This document shows, piece by piece, positions 54,900 through 64,000 of a DNA stretch of 64,000 nucleotides. The notes below the pieces were generated by a model. The model saw only the letters and a list, made by a program, of their open reading frames with translations. It had not been told where the DNA came from and made no database searches. The DNA is from Macrobrachium rosenbergii (Eukaryota; Arthropoda; Malacostraca; Decapoda; Palaemonidae), in assembly GCF_040412425.1 (NCBI RefSeq), contig NC_089792.1, positions 22,472,199 to 22,536,198 of the forward strand. Reading direction: 5' to 3'. Position 1 is the stretch's first letter. Each line of letters begins with the position of its first letter. Both the position numbers and the translations under genes were made by a program.

Positions 54900-55430
54900 A
54901 CTATTGAAATAAAAGGCAGAATGAAATTAAAAGGAATGTTGTTGAAGTGAGTTTGCCATACAAAAAAGATGATCGTGTGCAAAAGGATGAATTAGATAAA
55001 TAGCAGGAAAGTGAAATAAGTGCTTCTAAAAAAATAAAGGTTAATGAACAAACGTAGAGATGCTACCTGAAGAGAAGATAGTCCTGTGTTAAGTATTTTG
55101 AAGAACTGTTCAATGTAGAGGATATAAAGGAATTGGATGTGAACGAACTAAAACTAGGATTGCTTACAGCTAACATTAGAACAATTATAAACGTCAACTT
55201 GACCATTAAAGATGCTGATGCTGGGAGACCAAGTACACTGTAATTAATTATTAGCGGCTTGGAGCTGTTCGGGATTTAGGTGACATGTTGTTGTAATTCC
55301 TGGAAGATGACGTCTTAGCTGCGAAATGATAGAAAATACAGAAAGTGTCTGGAATCAGATGAATTGAAAAGAAACAGTGAGCAAAGCGGGGAATAATTCA
55401 GGGCTGAAGTAAACTATATTTCCAACTGTC
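54900..55430 (+). pseudogene. relic of a non-LTR retrotransposon (segment before the RT domain)
   Basis: Two pieces in adjacent frames match in order the conserved stretch just upstream of reverse transcriptase in many non-LTR elements (eekIl.RWkeyFeeLlNve). EMLPEEKIV lies near 55055 and, after a frameshift, KYFEELFNVEDIKELDVNEL near 55095. Further on, KDADAGRPS may be the decayed start of the next motif (usually KnGKApGxDgi). No RT catalytic motif survives. The flanks are A-rich. Identification rests mainly on one motif. Confidence 0.5.
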
Positions 55431-56031
<601 letters not shown>

Positions 56032-56641
56032 ATAGGTCTTTCATAAACCTGGAGGAAGAATGTATTGGTTGCAAACAGGGAAGGGTCTTATTATCAAGTT
56101 TAATTGTGGAAATAACTGGGTAAGCTGGAGATAGAAAAAAAAAAAACCTGAGAATTTGTCACGTGGGATTCGGCATCTGTATGGAACCTGTTTTATTTTG
56201 CTTCGTGTGTTATTAGCCTACAACATCGCCATTATTTTCCCCGTTTTTCTTTTAGGTATTTTTTCTTATATTCGACAGAAAGGGTGAACTGGATAGTTTA
56301 CTTTTCATTTCGGAATTGGGCATACACAAAAAGTTGCGAATGGTTAGCCAAGAGTAATGGAAAAGATTAAATTGATTTTGTTGAAAAAAAACTAAAACGT
56401 GAGCACTTTCAATAAAACTATCAAATAAAGTACAGCCCCTTCGTACTCTTTAATTTGTTTTATTGAAAAAATATTGCTTCAGGCCTTTGGACCGCCCCAT
56501 TTCTATTTTTCTTTTTCAGAAATATCGTTATTTGATTGACGGCTTTTATCTTTTTATATCGATTTTTTGTCAGTGAAGGTAGAGTTTATATTCTCTCCAC
56601 TCTTGTTTATTGTGATTTTATCATGAATTGCTGAAAAAGTT
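56032..56641. other. unique AT-rich DNA
   Basis: No feature recognised. Confidence 0.45.
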
Positions 56642-56655
56642 TGTATATATATGTA

Positions 56656-56737
<82 letters not shown>

Positions 56738-56748
56738 CGTGTGCATGT
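56642..56748. repeat. (TA)n then (TG)n microsatellite
   Basis: TA 56660-56716 joins TG 56717-56740. Confidence 0.96.
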
Positions 56749-56899
56749 CATGCTTTCAAAAGAGCTTTATTAAAATATGTATATAATTCCCGATTTGCCA
56801 TCTGCTTTAGTTCTTACTTTAATGGTTATGTTTGACAGAATCCCTCCTTAAGGCTTTCGTTAATAAGTACTTTCATCTTATTCATCTTATAATATTTAT

Positions 56900-57030
<131 letters not shown>

Positions 57031-58168
57031 GTCACGATATCCTATGAGTTATAGTATTGGAGTACGTGGAATCATTCCACAAACAAACGAAGTACAGACA
57101 CTAAGAAATACCAAATAACCAGAACTGTAAGGAACTTAAATGAAATATGTAAAAATATTCAAGATATAAAATACAGAAATACCATCAATTCTAGTTAACC
57201 AAACACAGCTCATCTTACAGAAATAAGACAATTCTTAGCTTACGAAATTTACTAATACTTCACAATTGTAAATACGTCACAAGCACTCTACGTATGTGAA
57301 CAAAGTAAAAGTACCACCACAGAAAACTAGAGAGAGGTAAAAGGTCCCGCATTCTGAAAGCGAGGAGGGCCGGTAACAAAACCGAGGAAGTAAACAGAAA
57401 AGAGAAGTGGCAAGGAGTCTCAAAAGAAGGAAAAGAAGGCTGGTAGTGTAGATAAACAAGAATTTCTTTTAACGTACGATTATCACAAGCCATAACAGTT
57501 ATTAACAAATGGTTCGTAGAAGTATATATTTATAATTACGATATGCCAGTTTCATCCTTAGAGTCAGAGGAACCAGGAGCAAGGGAGACATGAGATATCT
57601 CGAACTTCATCTTCATACCCCTTTCTGGACTATTGCTGATTTTGCTTCCCATTTACAGCTAGGTCGACTGGTGGGTGGCGAGCCGGGAGTGAACAGATCA
57701 TCTTGCTAGCGCGGCCCTGTCCAAAATTGTTTCAGTAGAATTCAGCTTAACTCGAGGTTCCCACTCTGTTCAGCTTTTTCTACCCATTGAGTATTCTCAG
57801 CTTTTTATCCTTGTATGTATACTTTATACATTACAAAAACATGTAATAAAACGTTCTGTATTACTTGTCACAAATAATAGTAACATAAGAGAGAATATGA
57901 ATGGGAAGTTCCGTCTAGTGACAGAACGACGTTAAACAGTAAAGGACTGTTTCACAGAATACATTTTAATCTGCAACTCAACATTCGCTGTCACATTCAT
58001 CATTATTTAATCTTGATGCACATATCCCTATTTCGCATACATAGAAACTAATGATGGTTGAATATGCTTACTTTGTCGATGTCAGTATTGAGAGCGAGAG
58101 TCGCATTCCTTCCTGTCGTTGGTCAGGGGTGGAACGTGGGAAAAAGTTCAGAGACAAAAGAGAGGCTC

Positions 58169-58169
<1 letters not shown>
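57031..58169. other. unique DNA, possible old repeat near 57640-57720
   Basis: 57650-57720 (minus strand CCACCCACCAGTCGACCTAG, CTGTAAATGGG) resembles a repeat I vaguely recall from decapods, but no element could be delimited. No gene was recognised. Confidence 0.35.

Positions 58170-58218
<49 letters not shown>
58170..58218 (+). repeat. (GA)n microsatellite
   Basis: About 24 GA units. Confidence 0.97.
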
Positions 58219-58221
<3 letters not shown>

Positions 58222-58685
58222 GAAGATAGAGAGAGCTAAACGCGGGTCTCAGTGTCTTTACTGGCCGTCTTTCTTTCTATAGGCGTCAGGAACTATCGTT
58301 AATCGTGTGAAGTTTTGTCATCACGCCGTCGCTGGTCTTGAGAATATCAGTGTGTGTTGTAAGATTCTAGGATTCCTTGTAGGATTCTATGAGTCCCTTT
58401 CGAAGAGATGCATGTTTGCATTTTTCATTTCTGTTGTGATTGGATAAAAAAATCTACGAGAAAATTTGTAATGGCACATTGAGGTTTTTCCTCTTTACAT
58501 AAACTCAGGGGAAGATCAGAGCAGGAGATGAAAGGATCAACAGGGGGTTCAAGATCCTCAGGACATTAAACTTGAGGGAATCCATCTCTCCAAATGTACA
58601 AGGAAAGTTTTGTCTCACCGGATCACTGGATTTTATTGCAGTTGACCAAAAGTGTCGCAATGAAACTGTCTCTACTTATATTTTA

Positions 58686-58687
<2 letters not shown>
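58219..58687. other. unique DNA
   Basis: No feature recognised. Confidence 0.45.

Positions 58688-58757
<70 letters not shown>
58688..58757 (+). repeat. (TC)n then (CA)n microsatellite
   Basis: TC to 58743, then about 8 CA units. Confidence 0.97.
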
Positions 58758-59015
58758 TGTAAAATGTCCAACTTTATTTTCGCTACCAACAAACACTTGT
58801 TAGCCCTCTACCATCACAGAACACAAATGCACTATAATTGAATGCAGTCAGTTATGTCGAACTGGTTTCAAATTTAACATTTTACTTGATTCAGTGAAAC
58901 ATTCATGGATGGATTCATCAAATTCTTTAAATTAGTATTGATTCAGCACTTGACAGCAAATCACAAATAATATCTCATGTGCATATCTCATTAACACAGA
59001 ATGGCATGCACAAAC

Positions 59016-59019
<4 letters not shown>

Positions 59020-59083
<64 letters not shown>
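59020..59083 (+). repeat. (TC)n microsatellite
   Basis: About 32 TC units. Confidence 0.97.
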
Positions 59084-59087
<4 letters not shown>

Positions 59088-60488
59088 TTTGTAGAAATGG
59101 AACGATAACTAATTTTTCAGCAAATTTGTCTACTGTTAGAATGATTATTGAAGAAGATAATGGACAAATAAAGAAAGAATGGACGATAGAAAATTTCTTG
59201 CAGATTCCTTATGTTAGCAAGCCTTTTTTGGCCCCAGGCATTGTAGGGACACGAATTCAAAGTAAAAAAAAATATGCGTTTTGAGCTGGATGCATTGCTT
59301 GCAAATGAGGTATAATTCACCGCAATTCACTTAAGGAGAAGGATCCAGTATGTCTACTCCTTGCTGGTCGAACATTGATGCCCTGTATGATATTAAGTGC
59401 TGCGTATCTGGCTCCATTACTTTTACTCAAAGGTCACTGGTCCATGTCAACAAAAATGAATGTGGTCACATTACAGAAAGCATATTATAAGGATCCACAT
59501 CTTGTGGCAGTTACAACCGGATATTCCTATTTTTTTTTTTTTTATCTTCAGTTTACCCGCCATGAAGATATACTGATAAAAGAAGTTGAATTCTTCAACT
59601 ATACTGCACGAAGGAAGTGGATACTTCCGCATTGTAGGATAACGTAATAAAATTACATATATCTGTCACCTTCTCGTGTTGTTATTATTAGTTCCTAGTT
59701 AATTATAAGAGGTCAAGTCCATAAAAAAGGACTTATTATGAATGTTATGCGGTAAGTATCCAACCACATCTATTTTTGCATTTCAGTGGAGTTTAACGAA
59801 CATGCAGGCATACAGCACATCTTCATATAAATAATTGTCAATTAACAGTTAACTTGCAATGCAGGTAAGAATGCCAACGTGTAAAATAAAAAATGAATGG
59901 AACAAAGAAAAATAATGTATGATATGAATTATAACTGGAACATATAGTTATATAATTTATCAAAGGACTCAAAACTTATAGTATATGAATAAAATGTCAA
60001 GAAATATATTCCAAAATGAATGAACATTACTTACAAGGTATGAAAGGCTTCTGGCACTGGCCAGAAGGATCCTGTGACACGTTCAGTCAAGAGGCATTGG
60101 CAAAAAGGGTGATAGCCCAAGTTTCTTTTTGAGCATTACTTTGATAGAAGTTTGGCTTAAAGAAAATCCTCTTGACAAGATTTAAATTCTGATCAATATC
60201 TTAAAAAAACCAACGCGCTGAATTATATTTTCTTTAGGAGGGTTAGAGCTTTGCAGCTAATGACATCTAGGAAGCATTACATATAATGATTTACTTGCTG
60301 TCAGAATTATATGACACACTCTATTATCAAAAGATATCAGCTATAAGACATATTCAACTGCTCAAATGCCTTTGGGTCAATCACGTTGTTTGATTAGAAA
60401 TTCGCCTCATAGTTTATTTTTACCATCTGATGGTTAATTTCCAGAAGGAATATAGCACGTGATTGAAGAAATGAAAAATTCTCTCCCC

Positions 60489-60493
<5 letters not shown>
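59084..60493. other. unique DNA with short unassigned frames
   Basis: Frames at 59090-59284 (NGQIKKEWTIENFLQIPYVS) and 59375-59647 look protein-like in places but are short and broken by stops. A decayed mobile-element frame is possible but could not be named. The remainder is AT-rich and featureless. Confidence 0.35.
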
Positions 60494-60556
<63 letters not shown>

Positions 60557-60614
60557 TATATATATATATATATATGTATATGTGTGTATATATAGTATAT
60601 ATATATACATATAC

Positions 60615-60645
<31 letters not shown>
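60494..60645. repeat. compound (TA)n/(CA)n microsatellite
   Basis: TA, CACACA, TATG and CA blocks leading into the inverted-repeat composite. Confidence 0.95.
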
Positions 60646-60646
<1 letters not shown>

Positions 60647-60662
60647 ACATCAAGCTACAAAT

Positions 60663-61085
60663 TGTTTAATATCCAATTCGCTCTCCCTCGGAAATAATAC
60701 CGAAGGGGAATTATAACTGATAAGTGGTTCGTCACCTCACAGGATCGAACTGCCGAACATTGAGGACCAACGACGTTCAGTGACGCCCTAAAATAAACTA
60801 CCCGCGTATCAAGAGAGGTTTAAGTTGATACCGACTCTGCCGCACAAATCAACGTCGAATTCAGGTATTTGTACTTGGCGTCGGCATCAGTCCACGTCCG
60901 CCATGACAGCCGGTTGGTGCGTTTTGAAACACGTAGCTATATTATAATTTTTATCAATGACTATTATTTTATATACACAAGCATTAAACTACAAATGTCG
61001 TTTAATATCCTGTGAGGTGACAACCATATATCAATTATAATTCCCTTCCGGTAATATTTCCGAGGTAGAGCGAATTGGATTAAAC

Positions 61086-61092
<7 letters not shown>
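60663..61092. mobile_element. inverted-repeat composite with tRNA-like arms
   Basis: The left arm (60663-60748) and right arm (61008-61092) are inverted copies of about 85 bp. The left reads CCAATTCGCTCTCCCTCGG, GGGAATTATAACTGATA and TCACCTCACAGGAT. The right arm reads the same on the minus strand (CCAATTCGCTCTACCTCGG, GGGAATTATAATTGATA, TCACCTCACAGGAT). Just inside the left arm, the minus strand of 60725-60790 has a tRNA-like GTTCGATCCTGTGAGG (B-box type). Both ends abut simple repeats (CA-rich on the left, TA on the right). It may be two SINE-type copies in opposite orientation or a MITE. Confidence 0.72.
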
Positions 61093-61135
<43 letters not shown>

Positions 61136-61141
61136 TATATA

Positions 61142-61180
<39 letters not shown>
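61092..61180. repeat. (TA)n microsatellite
   Basis: TA with a TAGTGTATATATACTA interruption near 61131. Confidence 0.96.
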
Positions 61181-61183
<3 letters not shown>

Positions 61184-61233
61184 GTGAGTGTGTATATATA
61201 TATATGTGTACAGTATGTATGTATATTAAGCTA

Positions 61234-61971
61234 TCTACTGTAAATGTATAAAAATGGATGTATGTGTGTGTTTGTTCCAGCATAACTCTGTAATGCATTG
61301 AGCGATTTCAATCAAACTTGTTATACACATGACTTACTATCGCAAAAAAGAGTACTGTTGGGGTAAGACATCACTAGCACCAATTGGCACCAAAGGGGGT
61401 GAGGGTGGGAAGAGCTTCCCTGAAGCGGGGCTGGTTCTGCCCATAGACTTAGTAACCAAATAAACTCTACTGGTTTATCATACCTCATTTCGGTATACAT
61501 ATGACTTACCATCCGGAAAAGAATACTGTGGGTGTAAGACATCACTGGCAACAAAGAGGGTGGGGATGGGAAGGTGGTGACATGCAAAAATAATCGAAAA
61601 TGACAGATATTAGTGTCCAATCCATAGGTTATAAGGTCGCTGAGATGAATAGTGACACTCCCGATGCCCTTTAAGTCCAAGTTCAGCCCCGATAGGAATT
61701 GTGGGGGGTGAAAATGGGTGAAATATAAAGTTTCCAAAATGCTGGGCAATATAATTGAAGCAACAATCTTAACAGGAAAGGGAGAGAGAGAGAGAGTAGA
61801 GGGAGTGTTAGGGAGGAGAAAGAGGGAAAGAGTGAGGGAGAGTTGGAGAGAGAGAGAGTAGAGGGAGTGTTAGGGAGAAGGAAGAGGGAAAGAGTGAGGG
61901 AGAGTTGGAGAGAGAGAGATTGTTTGTTGTCATTCAGAGTTTTCCCGTGCAGCGCCGGGTTGGTCAGCTAG
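61234..61971 (+). mobile_element. non-autonomous Helitron-like element
   Basis: The 3' end has the Helitron signature: a short GC-rich hairpin CCCG...CGGG (61944-61959), then 8 nt, then CTAG (61968-61971) followed by T. The proposed 5' end is TC at 61234-61235 preceded by A, so the insertion would be between A and T without target duplication, as expected. The 5' region (GGATGTATGTGTGTGTTTGT then TTCCAGCATAACTCTG) is of a type I recall from animal Helitrons. Inside are a 171-bp-spaced pair of related segments (GACTTACYATC...TAAGACATCACTRGCA) and a purine-rich tandem unit of about 70 bp. No Rep/helicase is present. The long minus-strand frame at 61321-61749 is not considered a gene. The 5' end is less certain than the 3' end. 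Confidence 0.78.
61775..61920 (+). repeat. about 70-bp purine-rich tandem duplication inside the Helitron
   Basis: Two adjacent units share GAGAGTAGAGGGAGTGTTAG, AGAGGGAAAGAGTGAGGGAG and AGTTGGAGAGAGAGAGA, and differ at a few positions. Confidence 0.93.
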
Positions 61972-62014
61972 TATATATGTATTTATATATGTGTATACAC
62001 ACATACACACACTC

Positions 62015-62017
<3 letters not shown>

Positions 62018-62078
<61 letters not shown>
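62018..62078. repeat. (TA)n microsatellite
   Basis: About 30 TA units just downstream of the Helitron 3' end. Confidence 0.97.
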
Positions 62079-62081
<3 letters not shown>

Positions 62082-63485
62082 TAGAATTGTCTGACTAATA
62101 AAATAATTCCTAAAGTAGTTTTAAAGAAATAACATGTTAGACTCCAGAAATCGTTAGGAATTCCGTGTAATGCATTGGATTAATGAAATTCATTAAAGAG
62201 AGTGGCTCTTCAGTGAAGAACTACTAACACAATTTAATTTTTGTGTAGTTTTTAACACCACTTCCTTCCCAAGTTAAATAAATCTCTCGATAAAATACTG
62301 GAATTCTGTCAAGTAAATAAAATATATATTAAGGTATTGAATTGTATTATTATTACATTTCTTAATTGTTCTTGTATAAGAATTACTATTTTGTAAAAGA
62401 TTTATTAATGCCTACGGCGAATTTTCGTGTGATTTCATAAGGAAGAATCGAGTTTCTATAAAAGTTAATATCGACAGTAAGAAGGTAACAACTTGTTTCG
62501 AATTACGTACATGTTTCCTGAAAACGATAATATTCAGAATGTTTTAGAATGTAATGGTTATTTATTGCTCTGTTGCAACTACATTAAATAGCATCTCTTC
62601 TGGTGCAAATTAACTGGATTTCTTATCATTGTGTACAAGAGATGGTAACGCTTGAAATATATGAACGCTGGAAGGTCAGACGCAGAATGCGTGCACTTGT
62701 CCTGATAGCCATCCTGACAGGTCTTAACATTGCACTCTGAAACTCCTAGGCATTGCAGTTACCCTTAGGACCGGCTCACTGACAAGGAAATTGTTTGTGG
62801 TTATGTTATTACTTATGTGGTTGGCCTTTATTCCCATGCAGTTGAGAACAAAAACTCCAGTCTTGAGATTTTCATTTTACAGTGAATGGAAGCACAACAA
62901 ACTTGTCTCAGGATCATTTCTACACCAAACTATTCAAAATCTAGAGATTGAATAGTTTGGCTACAAATTCTGATGCGTACTTCTGATGCATCGTAAGAAA
63001 ATGTTACTGTCAGTTTTGTAACAGTCAATGTTTCACTGTCAATTAGCTAGGAAATAGCTACTAATGGCACTAGGTATTTCCTGATGGCATTACGTTCATT
63101 GTAATTATTATTTATTCGGTCTATGATCTAATCTGAATTTCATTTTAAATGCACTGATAGAACATTAAAAGAGGAAAATAATTAGCATACTAATTATTAC
63201 GATAAGATTTAACTTTAAATTCTATCAGTCATGGTAAATTATTACGTGAATATAATCTCTGAATTTGTATTTATTAAAATACCAACCAGATTTTATATTT
63301 CCTGTTTGGTTTTTGAGAGGAATTCCTATTCTCAGTACAATTCTATTTAAAATCAAGAATGACTAAATAAGAATAATTTAGTTCGAGAGTTTGCATTATA
63401 TTATTTTTCAAAATATTGAACGTTCGGTAATGGGGATTATTATTTTATATAACGTAATAATTTCCTGCAAGCTGTAAACTACGCG

Positions 63486-63490
<5 letters not shown>
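62079..63490. other. unique AT-rich DNA with one perfect hairpin
   Basis: No gene or interspersed repeat was recognised. A 13-bp perfect inverted repeat occurs at 62925-62960. Confidence 0.5.
62925..62960. repeat. perfect 13-bp-stem hairpin
   Basis: CCAAACTATTCAA (62925-62937) pairs exactly with TTGAATAGTTTGG (62948-62960) around a 10-nt loop. Confidence 0.9.
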
Positions 63491-63524
<34 letters not shown>

Positions 63525-63528
63525 TTTG
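63491..63528 (+). repeat. (GT)n microsatellite
   Basis: About 15 GT units followed by TTTGTTTGTT. Confidence 0.96.
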
Positions 63529-64000
63529 TTCTCACAAGCATTTGCACTGAAGTCTCTTGTTCAGACTTTACATCAGCATTATTCTTTTTATTGTATTTAA
63601 TTGATCTTATTATCAATGTAACATTTAGTAATAATTATACATAAAATACAACTATAATAATTATAATTGTTAAGTTGGATGTCTGTAACATTTTAAAACA
63701 GTGGAGTAAATAACACGCATAAAACCAGAATGATATTCACACTATTTGGTTTTATTATTGTTATCCTGAATCACTCAACCAAATAAAAGTTGTGTGAAAA
63801 TCATTTTAACTCAATTAGAAATCATTCATTTTACTTATTCCGAACACGTAATATAAGTCTAGTTATCTCATGTAATTATGCTAAAGACCAGGCACGACTA
63901 ATTTGCACAAAGGCTAGAGTACAAATTCGTATACATATCTCTCTCATTTACCGTTACTGCGCGGAAGCCAAGAGTTCAGTGCTGTTTCAAAACATATTAC
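63529..64000. other. unique AT-rich DNA
   Basis: No feature recognised up to the window end. Confidence 0.45.

Noticed and set aside
61321..61749. 142-codon minus-strand frame
   Set aside because: It lies wholly inside the non-autonomous Helitron-like element and crosses its internal repeats; no Rep or helicase motif.

Overview
The window looks like intergenic or intronic DNA from a decapod crustacean (shrimp, prawn or crab). The grounds are: strong A+T richness; an extreme load of long (TA)n, (TC)n/(GA)n, (CA)n and (AAT)n microsatellites; and several interspersed repeats that I recall from decapod sequence, namely a short retroposon with a GGCCTTTGGCC tail motif, a tRNA-headed SINE with a CGAGTCTCC box-B region, and a foldback element with a CTACTGAGGCTAGAGGGCTG arm. 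That recall could not be checked. There are no operons, no prokaryotic signals, no CRISPR array, no rRNA and no convincing functional tRNA. No host protein-coding gene could be identified with confidence. Most open frames are translations of dinucleotide repeats.

Layout. 1-9,000: microsatellite-rich unique DNA with a retroposon copy at 3,874-4,096 flanked by 10-bp target duplications, a second copy near 7,058-7,348, and a very short GC3-rich possible exon near 2,118. 9,055-9,335: tRNA-headed SINE, followed by an LTR-like segment (9,390-9,746, minus). 10,787-11,107: another retroposon copy. 11,528-11,758 (minus): a small reading frame with coding-like base use. 14,845-15,280: a large palindrome whose two arms both end in (ATT)n. 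21,914-22,114: a 201-bp palindrome beside an (ATAC)n array. 24,199-25,062: the 3' end of a non-LTR retrotransposon (RNase H tail plus CCHC-like knuckle). 26,043-28,605: a decayed Penelope-like element with RT and GIY-YIG remnants between inverted terminal repeats. 31,808-33,025: CCATAC minisatellite and a polypurine tract. 38,756-39,069 and 44,904-45,158: further retroposons. 39,608-39,985: foldback element. 45,749-46,357 and 46,859-47,029: 45-bp and 57-bp tandem repeats. 51,675-51,920: retroposon. 54,900-55,430: relic of another non-LTR element. 55,730-56,031: about 300 bp of nearly pure TA. 60,663-61,092: inverted-repeat composite. 61,234-61,971: non-autonomous Helitron-like element with a CTAG 3' end.

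How the parts relate. The most informative link is between the non-LTR retrotransposon end at 24,985-25,062 and the six copies of the short retroposon. Their 3' tails are alignable and can fold into the same two successive stem-loops with different but compensating base pairs. This suggests that the short element is mobilised by the reverse transcriptase of a related LINE. The second theme is that microsatellites sit at transposable-element ends or inside them (palindrome arms, Penelope arms, composite at 60.6-61.1 kb), so element spread and microsatellite growth appear coupled here.
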